A stretch of DNA of 64,000 nucleotides from Scytalidium lignicola (GCA_002812745.2 NCSJ02000044.1:1-64000); one strand, 5' to 3'; counted from the first letter of the stretch, positions 10,893 to 21,812 are shown. The notes: generated by a model not told the origin, from the sequence alone. Program-made: numbers and translations.

Positions 10893-13660
10893 TTTAAGAT
10901 AAGCTTTTCAAAAAGACTTCTAATTAAGAGTATTTGACAAGCTTTTATATACTTTTAAGGTATATATATTACTACTTTATACTTTAATTCAAAATGTAGA
11001 TTAGATAAGATATCTCTTATGTTTTTGTCTTCTTACTAATAAACTAATACTAATAATTACTTAATAATATGTTTGAATTGATTTTAAATACATAAATGTT
11101 CAAACTTTTATTATCTTTAAAAGTATAAAGGTTCAAACGTTATATCTTATAAGTTTTACTTTTCAAAGGTCTTTTAAGCAAAGTTTACAGTTGATAAGTC
11201 TTAAAATCCAAAGTATTATATGTTTATAATTAAATGTAATTACCCTTGATTAAATGTATATAATAAGTTGATAATATTTAAGTAGTTAATAAACATAAAT
11301 ATAATTCCTTGTACATTAATATAAGCAATGGTTAATTATATAATTAAATATACTTTAAAAGAGAAGACAAAAACTACATTATACAATAATATACTAATGT
11401 AATGCTTTCTACATGTTAACAATGTTAAATTATTATTCTCTTTGGTTTTTAAGCTTATAAATAAGTTAGTAAGTAAACAAGATTAAAGTGTTTAAGAGAT
11501 AAGTTATTTATTATTAAATCTTCCTCTTATTAATCAATTATAGATTATACTAATAGTTGATTATTAATTTCTTAAAAATCAATCGATTCTTATTACAATT
11601 GAAGATAATAAAGTTATAATTAATAATAAATCATTATTGAAGAAGTATATTAACTATCTTAAAGTCTTGGAGGAGCTTATATATATTAACTTTTTATACA
11701 TGTATAATTATACTACTTATATACAAAGACTTAAAGTTAAACCTTACCTTTTAAACTACTTTCCCTTATACAAAGTTAATAAGTCTTAAATCAAAGACTT
11801 CTTATGTATAAAGTTAACTTTTCATTATGCTTTCTAATTAATTAAGAGCTTAAAAACAAGGTTTAATAATTAGAAAGAAGTCTATGAAGATTATTTTTAA
11901 AACCATTATAACTATAAGTTAAATAGCTTAAATAAGATGTTTGAAGAACCTGAGGAAGATGAATTTGAATAACTTGATTTGGAGGTTATAAAAGAGGAAT
12001 TGTAGTTTACATAACAAGTTATAATAAGACAGTTTCCAAATAACTTAGAGAAGAGGTTAGTAAATTAAGAGTAGTTTGAATTTCATAAGATAAATTAATA
12101 TAATTAGTCTTTATACATTGTTAATTTATCATTAACTTTAAACTAGTAAATCATTCAAAAACAAGTTAATCTAGGTGAAATGATAATAGATTAAGTATTT
12201 TAATGCTTATTTGCTATACTTCATAATAAACAACATTAAATCTTTAAATTAGTTGTTAATTATTATCAGAAAGTATTAATTTTGACTAAATTAATATCCT
12301 TATAGTTATTGCTTTAAGTTGATAGAAAAGTTAGTATAAACAAGTCTTATATTATCTAACTTCTTTTAAATAAGCTTTAAGAGCTTATTATTACTAATAA
12401 TCAAGCAAATCCAGTATTCAGAGTTGTTCTTACAAGTATTATTACTTATAAAATAACAAGTAAAACTTTATATTCCTTGTTTTAATTACTTATCAAGAAG
12501 AAGAAGCNTTTTTTTATTGTTAAACATAACTTTTATAACTGTACAAAGTTACCTTAAAGGTTGTAAATATCTGATAATTAACAAGAAGTCTATGATTAAC
12601 TTATAATAACTATCTTTTCTTGATCAGAGATATTATTAAATCTTTCTTTAATATATTATTATTAATTTTGAAGGTTTGAATATTATACTTTTCAAGGACT
12701 TTTTTTCAACTTCCTCTAATTGTCAACAAACTTCTCTTTACTAAGTTAATTCTTACAACCTTAATAGAAGATATTCAAGGATAAACAGTTTATTATACTT
12801 TTACTTATACTATCAAATTAAACATAATTATATGTTAACAAGGTAACTTTGTTAAGTAATAAAGCTTTTGAGATGTGTTAGAAGGTTTACAGCATAATTC
12901 AGTATTAATAATATATTGGAAAACACTTAGTTCATGTGTTCAACATCAGTTAACATTTGCAAAAGTTGATTCCTTTAGTAATACTCTATATATATATAGT
13001 AAAAAGGTTAATGTACTTGAGTATAATAAGCAAAAGTTACAAAATCTTCAAATTCTTATCTTACTTATTCATATGACAAACAAACCATCAAATGCTTTGA
13101 AATTCATCTTAGAAGAAGTAAGAAACTTATATAATAAGTTGTTATTATGTATTAGAGTTAGAATTATGCTTACAGAAAACCTGTAAATAAAGAACAATCT
13201 TATAAACAGAGTAATAAATATAGTTTAAGATATACAGTAGAATAAAATTACAAAGGATTTCTGAAAAGAATTACCATTCACAATGTTAATAAAGTTTGAC
13301 AATTACTTAAAGCTATTCTTACACGACTGTTCAATACTAATATTCAAATCCACAAAGGAGTTTATACATAACTTTACAGTTTATCAACATGTACAATTCC
13401 CTTTGACTATTATATACGTAATAACTATACATAAATCTCAAAGAATAACAGTAGAGAAGACTATCTTGAATCTGGTGGACAAGGATTTCATGTCAAAGCT
13501 GTCATATGTAGCTGTTTCAAGGGTCAAAACGTTGAACAGGTTGATATTTGAGGAATCTTTTGATTATCAAAGATTCAAGGCAAAGGAGAGTTAAACACAG
13601 CAGTGAAAACTTACAGATATAGAGAGACATAACTCTCAGCATGTACAAATTGATTTAGAG
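10893..13660 (+). pseudogene. Helitron-type protein: C-terminal Pif1 helicase region, RIP-degraded
   Basis: The plus-strand translation follows the fungal Helitron helicase. At about 11340-11560 it reads an AEKKT-type segment and SVQEISYLLLNLPL, and at about 11690-11790 YNYTTYIQRLK with LLNYFPLYK. A ruined Walker A region (KVSINKSYIIQLL) is at about 12320-12360. IKFDNYLK is at about 13290-13310. An open stretch at 12875-13186 ends in LCIRVRIMLTENL, matching the helicase ARVMLTxNL motif. The open stretch at 13283-13594 has ITIHKSQRITVEK and LSYVAVSRVKTLNRLIFEE, the Pif1 C-terminal motifs. Stops are dense before about 13270 and rare after it. The Rep nuclease end is missing, cut by the family A LTR at 10892. 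No Helitron 3' hairpin was identified with confidence. Confidence 0.8.
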
Positions 13661-14600
13661 CGTCCAAGAAGTTTAAGCAATTTAGAGAGTTCGAAGAGTT
13701 CAGCAAACTCAAAAGGACAACCTCCATGGCAATAGCCCCTGGAAGGCCAACGGAGCGTCACGTGGAGGTCGAGGATCATAGATTTAGCTATTCCCAAATA
13801 AGAAATTAGTATACGATTCAGAAAACTCTACGGATTTGAGCGTTTAAGCTCCTGCTGTTAACTACGAAGTGTGTGGAGGTAAGATAAGTCAGCTGACCTC
13901 GCTTCAATTCTTACGTAAACTCGGCGATTTACGTTCAATGCATTTTAATTAAACGCCAAAACTCGTTATGCAACGACACGTTCTATTCTATTATATCAAT
14001 ATCATTGACCACTTTAATGATCACTTTTACCCGAAATGACTACTTGAAATTCGTCTTCGAGTGGCCTTGCTCCTCCGGAAGCGTTATACGCTGATTTACT
14101 TATGTTATTTGCTTCAGAGGCCTGTGAGGTAGTACAGGAAACCTAAGAATGTATCGAAATATTACCGTAGCTTCGAAAGGTTGTCAGATAACAAGGATAT
14201 AATTGATTACATTACACGATCTCTTGTTGCCATACTAATTTGTATGTGAGGCCAAGTAGCGTGATGCCTGAGATTGTGTCCGACACCAGCGATTTGGAGT
14301 CGATTTAAGAACAGCTGGAGTCAATTTAAAGTTAATTTAAGTAAGGCCTACTTTAAAAATGTGGAGTTATTTAATTCAAAATAAGCGAGTATTTCCCAGT
14401 GAGTGGCAGAATCGTCAACCATAAACAGGATAATTTTAGAATATAAATACAAAGATTGTTTACATGTAATTATTAATTTTACTTAAAAGTATTCGGAATC
14501 GACACATCAGGATGAAGCCAAGTGGATTTAGCCTTGTAACTAATTAGCCATTATTAGTTTGTAAATAAATGCATGTCTTAAAACTAATTTTCAATGCTTA
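13661..14600. other. GC-normal spacer, no gene recognised
   Basis: Composition changes from AT-rich to normal near 13440 and stays so to about 14330. No frame here gave a recognisable protein. About 70 bp at 13793-13862 resembles 46274-46345, the stretch just before the copia 3' LTR (shared CCCAAATA and CGGATTTGAGC). The spacer may hold the 3' end of the Helitron or a piece of a copia-related element. Confidence 0.4.
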
Positions 14601-14714
14601 GCCATTAAGTATATACGACATTTAGAGACATACTCCTCTATGCAATGAAATAACCTCTGTCTCTAAATGTCGTATATACTTAATGGCTTTGCAAGATGCA
14701 ATGAAATAACCTCT
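14601..14714. repeat. Snapback inverted repeat with interleaved 19-bp direct repeat
   Basis: Arms 14601-14630 and 14658-14687 are perfect 30-bp inverted repeats separated by 27 bp. A 19-bp direct repeat (ATGCAATGAAATAACCTCT) is at 14640-14658, inside the loop and touching the right arm, and again at 14696-14714 outside the hairpin. The interleaving is what an intra-strand template switch would leave, rather than a transposon with target duplications. The stop codon of the transcription-factor gene lies in the right arm. Confidence 0.9.
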
Positions 14715-15807
14715 TGCAACTCCGAGTGGCTGATGGTAGATTTGGGATCGGCTGATTTCGCTGTGTATATTCTTTGCTCTTGGAACCTCGAAATTCTTGC
14801 CATGACCTGGCTCAGTTCACATTGAATGATGAAGTTGTTAATGTATTGAAGCTTGCAGGGAATGCCCACAAACCGAGAATCGAATACTTCCAACCCAAAG
14901 TCATCTAGTGAAGGCAAAGAGCAATTAGGAACCTCTTTATGGAGAAGATGAAATCTGCGAAGCCCTAACGCAATTATTCTGTCACGAACTAAGCAAGACC
15001 ACCAAATCAACTTCCTTCGATCGTGAGTCTCGGATGGAGTGCATGGCTGCTGCTTATGCAGGCATGCAGTAACAGCATGTGTGAAGGCTTGGTCTATCCA
15101 GTAACTATTTGTTTGTTGTTCTGAACTGTATGGACTCCAATATGAAAGCAATATAGCAGCTCGTGTAAGAACAATCGGTGATGCGTTTTGACACGCATGA
15201 TATGTTGTCTACAAAGGAGTCAGCAAAACAGTTACATAGATGGTATCGAATTACCTGTGCAATCTTGAAAAGCGACCCATGACATTGATAAGTTGATATA
15301 TATCTAGTTTTCCGTATTTGCTGGTCATTAAGATGCTATGATTCACCCATGTCAGTTAGGATGGTCAGTTGCCATATGAACTTCCTCGCTTACCAGTGAT
15401 GCGGCGAACATCATAGCCTGAAATTCCAATGGGCTGACAATTTTGAGAAAGGACGCATCGTCTCCGTTGCAATAATAGCAATCATGAAGTTGAACTTCAT
15501 CAAAGATTGGACACACTGGGTGTACGTATTTAAAGAACAGAACGACAAGATCATCGCGCAGTGGCTTGGGAGGAATTTGATCTTCTACGGCTGGTCCGAT
15601 GAGCTGGCCTTCAATTTCTCTCCAATATTCCCAGTACCAGTTAGCAAGCTGCCCCCATGATCCAACTGGATTATCAAGCCAGTCATGCCCTGATGGATTA
15701 GGTGACTGGGACAGCAGGTCCTCACTGATGACTTCAGACGACTCTGAGGAGTTGCTTTCTACGACAGTGGCTCGATTGCTTGAGTTGTGGGGTATCGGCT
15801 CCCTCAT
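14663..15807 (-). CDS. Fungal-specific transcription factor domain protein, truncated, 3 exons
   Basis: Exons are 15807-15394, 15335-15255 and 15208-14663; introns of 58 nt (GTAAGC..ATAG) and 46 nt (GTAATT..GTAG, branch TGCTGAC) are phase 0 and splice to a 346-residue frame without stops. The product matches the fungal-specific regulatory domain (PF04082) in CTF1-like regulators: LRDDLVVLFFKYVHPVCPIFDE (about residues 83-104, shown as a segment), FLKIVSPLEFQAMMFAASL joined by splicing to HLNDQQIR, then LLSYWSPYSS and YWIDQAFTHA. No Zn2Cys6 DNA-binding cluster is encoded in 15808-16660, and an in-frame TGA lies just upstream of the ATG. The end is cut short: the last residues and TAG fall in the snapback repeat, so perhaps half of the usual domain is missing. 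It is divergent from the lactate dehydrogenase gene. Likely a truncated gene; a regulator without a DNA-binding domain is possible but unproven. Confidence 0.8.
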
Positions 15808-16661
15808 GGCTGGTGAGGGGTAACGTGCCGGTCTTCAAATACGGTATCGATAGGTCCGGCCATTCAGCAACAAATACAAGCCAGCAGCAGAAAATGCGTA
15901 TGCATCGTAGAGCATGTCATTAAGCTATTGCCACGGACACAGGTTCATCTGCTGTGGATGTTAATTGCACATCTTGCTAACTAATAACAAGACCTCGGGT
16001 AAACATGTCCGGACGAAGCTGAGAGTCGGATAATAAATTCCAATCTTGGACACCGCCTTCCTAATAAGGTTGCATCACTTCAAAGGTCCTTTGCGTGCGA
16101 TTTGTATGGAAAATATATCATGATTTCAGTTATAAGATATCTGATATTAGTATAAGTATGGTAATAGAGTTAAACCTTGAAATGAGTATTGAAATAAAGC
16201 TTGAATTAAGCTGTAAAGTTGATCATAAGTTATTTACTCCATACAATACGCATATATTTTGGGGGAATTGCCATTGTCAACATTGAATTATCCCCTCGGG
16301 CCACACTCGCTTAAAGCCGTAAGGTCAAAATTGGTATTCAAGGATATCATCCAGTTAAAGCCTCTCATTAACATTAATGCACCAGTGAAAATGTCGGGAG
16401 TTTATAAATTTGAGGCAACTGCGCTAAAAATAAAAAATAAAGACATTTTTGGTCTATGGGAGGTAAAGACGACCTTGATCTTAAATGGTCGTGCGTAACT
16501 GAATTGGGCCAATAGAGATTGATTCGCGTAAATCTGCAAAAGTTACTCCATATCGAGGGGATAATTACACCGTATGTTGCTTCGTCACACCACCAGGTTT
16601 AACGTCCCCTCAGTTACAATCCCTCCACTTTTGTCCACACCACCTCGTATCCAACCAAATA
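15808..16661. promoter_or_regulatory. Divergent intergenic region between transcription factor and lactate dehydrogenase genes
   Basis: An 854-bp region separates the two start codons. A CCAAT pentamer lies at 16509-16513, about 150 bp before the dehydrogenase ATG. The 60 bp before that ATG are pyrimidine-rich with CACC/CCTC runs, as in many fungal 5' leaders, and the start context is CAAATAATG. The middle (16100-16260) is AT-rich without a recognised repeat. Open frames inside it have no family resemblance. Confidence 0.5.
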
Positions 16662-17709
16662 ATGTCTGCCTCCAGTGGATCTATCGCCGTTATAGGGGCC
16701 GGATCTGTCGGTTCAGCCGTGGCCTACTCTCTTCTCCTCCGCCAGGTCGTTGCTGACATCATCCTGGTTGATATTAATCAGGAGCAGTGTCAAGCACAAG
16801 TCCAAGACCTTTCAGATGCCACATTTCTCTCCAACGTGAGAATTAGGCAGGGAGGAGTCGAAGATGCTCAAAGGGCTGATATCATAATAATTACCGCTGG
16901 GGCGAAACAAAAGCCTGGCGAAACACGCATTGGGCTTATTGATAGAAACATCAGGGTACTGAAGTCCATTACTCAGTCCCTGCAGCCGATCCAAAAGGAT
17001 GCTATCCTTCTAATCGTTGCAAATCCAGTTGATATTCTCACCTACTACGCACAACAAATGTGCGGTCTACCGAAAAACCAAGTTATTGGATCTGGCACTA
17101 TGCTCGACTCAATCAGGCTGACTAGGATTCTAGCAAGCAGGTTGGATGTAAGTCTTATCCACGTGAAATCTTATAGCCGGTTCAAAGTCTTAACTTATCG
17201 TAGGTTTCTGATAGCTCAATCCACGCCTATGTCATTGGTGAGCATGGTGATTCTCAGTGTGTAAGTTCGAGACCAACACCCCAGCTCTCCTCAACAGACA
17301 TATAAACCCATCCATTAAACATGGTCAATAGGTTGCTTGGTCATCGGCAACGGTACATGGGACGCCACTTCTGATGGCTCTTCCACTGACGAAAGCTGAA
17401 CGTGACGATATTGCTACCATGACCAGGATGAAAGCTGATGCTATTATTAAGGTAAAGGGGTTTACTTCGTACGGTGTGGCTGCTGTAACAGCAAGGATAT
17501 GTGAGGCTATTATCTTTGATCATCGGAAAATCTTGCCTCTCAGCCACTGGCAGGAAGAGTTCAATTGCTGTCTCAGCTTGCCTGTAATCATCGGAAGGAA
17601 GGGGATCATGTCTTGCTTTCCTCTAAACCTGGATAAGAGCGAGCTGTCATTCCTCTCAAGCTCTGCGAAGACTTTGCAAGAGGTAATTAGCGAACATGAC
17701 AAGATGTAA
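16662..17709 (+). CDS. L-lactate dehydrogenase (NAD-dependent), 3 exons, apparently intact
   Basis: Exons 16662-17147, 17204-17260 and 17332-17709 splice through introns of 56 nt (GTAAGT..CGTAG) and 71 nt (GTAAGT..AATAG), all phase 0, to 306 residues. The enzyme interconverts pyruvate and L-lactate with NADH in the cytosol. It has the Rossmann loop GAGSVG (12-17), acidic ILVDI (Asp37, NAD ribose binding), the substrate loop AGAKQKPGETR (79-89) with Gln83 where malate dehydrogenases carry Arg, and Arg89. It also has DSIR (Asp149/Arg152) and the catalytic HGD in GEHGDS (His176), which is made only when exon 2 is spliced. The C-terminus ITSYG/ICEAI/LPLS type is complete; length fits the roughly 310-330 residue family. 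Codon use and GC content are normal and no RIP stops are present, unlike the flanks. Confidence 0.93.
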
Positions 17710-18311
17710 GTAGATGTTAGGATTATTATATTTAAAGCTTCATAGTAGTTATTTGCAAATTTGTGTTTGTGATTTCGTTAGTTGTTACAAGTGTAGGTAC
17801 TTTCAAGTACGTATTTATATAATGATATAGCTTCAATCACTTAAATATCAACTTGAATCAATTTCTGATATGCTGTGTGTTGAATTGTACTTTGAAAATA
17901 TTCAGAATTATTGAAATAGTTATAGATTTAGAGGGCAGCTGAAGGGATCAATATACATGAAGTATTCGTGAGTGTGGTAGTTGTCATAAGCAATAGCCAT
18001 GCAGTAGAACTAACACGTATAACAGCGAATGTCGTATACTATTCGGATATTTCAACAAGTATTAATATATTTAGATATGTACTCGTGTAAGGAGGTTAAA
18101 TCATGTGACATGATGTAGAAATTTCACCGTAATAGTCACGTGAAGCGTTACTTTTTACACTTTCTAAATAAATTTTAATTAATAATTGACCTTTACTAAG
18201 ATCTAAGGTTAATTAAATTGACTTAAGTTTAACTTAAGTTGAGTTAAGTAGAATTTGCATTGTATATATATCTTAGTTAAATTTGAGTTTTTTTTTATTA
18301 AACTCACCTCA
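17710..18311. other. Intergenic spacer after lactate dehydrogenase
   Basis: Composition falls steadily toward AT-rich. No coding frame was recognised. Between 18205 and 18250 the motif TTAAGTT/AACTTAAG recurs, giving short palindromes. A plausible 3' UTR follows the dehydrogenase stop, but no terminator signal is clear. Confidence 0.4.
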
Positions 18312-18680
18312 ACTCAACTCAACTCAACTAATTATACACACTATTGAGATACAATAATCAGAGTCAAGTTGATGAAGGACGCAGTACAGGAACGGATTTT
18401 AGGTTAATTGTTTTAAATTAATACATTAACACCGAATGATGAAAGCAAGGACATAGAGCTTGCACCGGTTTCTAGAGTACTGACTATAATTCTAAGTAAT
18501 AGAAAAAGAGTAATAAGGAAAAGTCCTCTGCAGGGAAATGTATAATTACAGCTAACTCTATAAGGCCTTACCATTCCATAAAAACTTAGATCCAAAATTN
18601 AAAATCATAATACCAGTGGAATTTCAAAGTTAGAACTCTCAGAGGAAAGCAGTGTGTATAATAGTTGAGTTGAGTTGAGT
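18312..18680. mobile_element. MITE-like element with about 30-bp terminal inverted repeats
   Basis: The left end 18312-18342 and right end 18651-18680 are inverted repeats differing by one base: ACTCAACTCAACTCAACTA, then (A)TTATACACACT. The ends contain an ACTCA pentamer repeated three or more times. The 369-bp interior has no convincing transposase; the only open frame (18413-18595, minus) resembles nothing I know. Target duplications could not be defined because the pentamer array runs past the left end. It could instead be two inverted simple repeats, but the shared non-repetitive TTATACACACT argues for a transposon end. Confidence 0.6.
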
Positions 18681-18737
18681 ACACCTTAAAGTTGATATTA
18701 AGTTCATAAAGTAAAGAAATGTACATTATTATAATAA

Positions 18738-19205
18738 AAGACATAGTATAAAACTTATACTTGAGAAGAAGGATAAGGTTTACCTTTTACAAAAAAATAT
18801 CAAGATAATAAGACCAAATAACAAGTTAGATTATAAGAAATTAAAACTATTTAAAATCAAAGAAAAATATAATAAACTATCTTTTCATTTAGAATTACCT
18901 AAGAAATAGAAGATAAACCTAGTTTTCTACATATTATTATTAGAACTAACACTTAAAAATACATTACTAACACTAAATGTAAATATTAAAATAAACATAG
19001 AAAAAGAATAGGATGTAAAGGAAATATTAAACTACAAAACCTATTATAACAAATTACAATATCTAGTAAAATGGTTAAATTATCCAAAAATAGAAAATTT
19101 ATAAGAACTATCAAGGAATCTTATTAATTGTTAAGAGAAGCTTAAGGATTATAAGAAAAGGAACCTAGAAGTTGATTTAATTCTTAAGAACTCATCTTGA
19201 GTCCT
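18738..19205 (+). pseudogene. Family C integrase C-terminus and chromodomain
   Basis: The frame reads KKDKVYLLQKNIK (about 18755-18795), the usual integrase tail that follows the catalytic core in chromoviruses, then FYILLLELTLKN (about 18915-18960) and a chromodomain at about 19000-19110 containing VKEILNYKTYYNKLQYLVKW. Chromodomains steer integration to marked chromatin. Two to three in-frame stops sit at Gln or Trp positions. The pol tail overlaps the end of the antisense ORF at 19124-19711 by roughly 70 bp. Confidence 0.8.
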
Positions 19206-19711
19206 AAGAAGTCAATGTTCAAAAAGGGATCTAATAATATAAAGTTGTTATAAGAGGGCTTAGCATGCACAATGTTAACCTCCTTAGCAGAATTTTCCTT
19301 TTCCTTACATTCCTTCTCTTCAACAACGTTGAGTTTATCCAAGGTTTATAGACTACAACGAATAAGCTTCTTCTCATGATTATTTAATAATTGCTTTTGT
19401 TTTCACAAGCAAAGAATCTTCATTATAATAACTTCCTCTTCCTCCTTGATTTTACGACGTTTAAAGGTAATAAAATCTAAGCCTCCTAGTAAGTCATAAG
19501 AAACGTTATAGAAATGTTTCTTACAAATACATTCAGCATATCAAAAGGATTTTTTAGAATTCACCAAACACTTACGACCTTCCTTTGCACAAAAGAAACA
19601 TAGAATCATTTCTTTAAAGTCAGAGGAATTCTTTACTAAGGTAGCCAGACGAATTCGCTTCTCGAACTTTCAAGTGTAAGGAGTTAGAGGGGATTTGCGT
19701 TTGGGGAGCAT
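19124..19711 (-). CDS. Antisense ORF of gypsy family C, zinc-knuckle-like protein (degraded)
   Basis: ATG at 19711 opens MLPKRKSPLTP; the frame runs 196 codons to a stop at 19124 with about five internal stops of TAG/TGA/TAA type. It carries CFFCAKEGRKC (C-x2-C-x6-C, Gly in the same place as family A), then a Cys pair (CIC), then a basic-acidic helix-like stretch (KRRKIKEEEEVI), a K/Q-rich segment and TLDKLNVVEEKE. Start motif (MxPKR), length (196 versus 194 codons), Cys spacing, TLDKLN and position opposite the pol tail all match the family A antisense ORF, although the two proteins differ widely. That shared architecture under heavy mutation supports a once functional gene. Confidence 0.72.
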
Positions 19712-19800
19712 AATAAAAAGGAAGAAAGGTTTGAATTTCTTTACAATATCATTTCCTTGTAATTAAGTATCAAGACAACATTAAGCTAGAAAGGGGATAA

Positions 19801-20143
19801 TGTCATAACCCCTTTATTCGGAGGCCTGAGGCTCAATAACACTAGTTACACAAAGAACCTCCGAATGGAGAAAAAGGGATAATCACATGACAAGTTACAT
19901 GATGAAGTTTATAGAGTCCTAAGGGATCCAAAGGACTTAAGAGCCTAGGATCCAAGAAAGATCCTAAGGCTCCAAGAAGTACAAAGGTTTATATAAATAA
20001 ATAGTTTTTCTAGTTAAATAAAGTTTTATGCTTAACTCAAATTGAATATCTTACAAAAAGATCTTCTAATAATAACTTAACCAATACTTATAACTTTACA
20101 TCCATGTAAAACCCTTGAGTGAACAATATAGTATTATCATACA
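19801..20143 (+). repeat. Family C 3' LTR (end approximate)
   Basis: It starts TGTCATAACC right after a GGGGATAA polypurine tract. It shares the short motif GAGGCCTGAGGCTC-like with family A (GGCTTGAGGCTTGG), and has a block of GATCC/GGAGCC-type repeats at about 19915-19980. No second copy is present in the window, so the right boundary was placed only by analogy. Confidence 0.6.
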
Positions 20144-21812
20144 GAAAATACACAAATACCTTATTAACAAGTATACAAGGTATATTACAACTTAGTCTTT
20201 TATTGTAAAAGTTGTAAATATTGTAAATAAATATTTTCTTGTTTACTTTTTCTATTTTGACTTTAATGTAAGTTATAAGGATATTATGTCTTTTGCTTAT
20301 AATCTTGATAGTTTCCTTGTTGATTTTTGTAATATTTATAAGAAAGTATATATAAGGATATTTTCTTGTAGTTTATATGTATACTTAATACTTGTTTAAA
20401 TATAAGTTGTATGTTTTCTAAAACTCTTTCTTTGAATTCAAGTATAGTTTATAAATTATAATGATATTGTATTCTTTAACAGTTTTGCCCATTAATAAGG
20501 CTATTATGACTTTGTATGATTTTTTGAATATTATATTATAATATTGATATTTGTTATAATTGTTAATTTATTATTTAATAAACAAATGTTTACTTGTTTT
20601 TCTTAGATTAAACTTTTATAAATAATATCTTAATAAATAACTTTAGTTATACTTTATTAAGTTCTTAGTTTTTNATTCTATTTTAGTTGAAAGTTGTTAA
20701 ACTTAATGTAATTATTGTTATATTATTACTTTAATTATTACTTTTGAATATTACTCTAGAGTTTTTATTCTCTTTTTAAATTTGTTAAATGTTTTCTAAA
20801 GGTTTAATGACTTCTTTTAAGATTTTTGTTNATTTTTCTTTTTACAAGTACTTTATACTTTTTTCTAATTGTTATTATTAATACTTTAGTAGTTTATTTG
20901 TTTTGTATAATTGTTTTTGTAATATTAACTTATTATTTAAGGATAATAACTATATTCTTATTTTTAAGTACTTTTATATATTTGTTAATAATTTTTACTT
21001 AATAAATTCTCTTTATTTTAAAGGTGTTAAGTTGTAATAAAAGTTTAAAGGTTTTACTTGATATTCAAATTAGTATTTTAAGTACTTAAGTAACTTGACT
21101 TTTTTNATTATAATTCTTCTATTCTATTAATTTAAACTTTTTTNATTTTCTTTTTTTNATTAACTTAATTAACTTTGTTAATTATTTATATAAGTTGACT
21201 TTAAATACTCTTAAAGTTATATTTGTGATTAAGAAATAAGAGTTCTTTATAAAGTGTTTTTTTTGCTTTTATAATCTTTTTAATAATTTTCTTCTTATGG
21301 TTATAACCTTGTAATTATATTAGATAATAGCTTTTGTATAGTAAGTACTTGAATTTGGTATAATCTTGTTTGTTTAGATATTTGCTGGTTTTATAATTTA
21401 CTAACAAGTAATATCTACAAATAAAGGTTTTGTTATATACAATTATAATATAGTTATATTTATAGTATTTATAATATTGTATAACTTAACATTTTTTNAT
21501 TATAATATTAAATTCTCTTTTTGTAATTATTTTATAATAAGTTTTCTATTTTAATTTAAGTATTTATATTCTTCAATTAAGTAAACTTAATTATTATAAT
21601 ATTTACTAGTTTGTTTATAAGTTTACTTAATTATTATACTCTTTTAATCTTTATTTTTTCTATCTTTATATTAAGTCTTTGTATTTTAATAATAATATTA
21701 ACTTAGTCATTTATATTAATTGTTATAATCTTAATACTAAAGATTATTATTTTATAAATTAAGATTATTACTTTAACATTTTCTTTTATTATACTCTTTT
21801 ATTCTTTTTAGT
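20144..21812. other. AT-rich degraded sequence, unassigned
   Basis: This 1.7 kb is extremely AT-rich with single Ns inside poly-T runs (for example 20674, 20831, 21106). On the minus strand a patch near 20760-20880 reads LKEVIKPLEN with flanking Lys/Glu, vaguely gag-like, and another near 21250-21420 reads YLNKQDYTKFKYLLYKSYY. Neither is enough to name a family. It probably is older retroelement DNA into which family D inserted. Confidence 0.35.

Larger units (their letters stand above)
18700..20143 (+). mobile_element. Gypsy family C, 3' portion (pol end, antisense ORF, 3' LTR)
   Basis: The fragment holds the integrase C-terminus and chromodomain, an antisense ORF, the polypurine tract GAAAGGGGATAA at 19789-19800 and an LTR starting TGTCATAACC at 19801. 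The 5' part is missing; the left break is near 18700, just beyond the MITE-like element. The LTR end is not certain; 20143 is approximate. Confidence 0.72.

Noticed and set aside
15599..15823. Open frame on the plus strand
   Set aside because: It lies opposite exon 1 of the transcription-factor gene, which has clear family motifs and splice sites; this is a shadow frame.
16812..16994. Minus-strand open frame within lactate dehydrogenase
   Set aside because: Shadow of exon 1; no independent support. The same holds for minus frames at 17341-17547 and 17520-17702.
20144..21812. Family D or copia gag on the minus strand
   Set aside because: Only two short weak peptide matches; not enough to assign, so left as unassigned AT-rich DNA.
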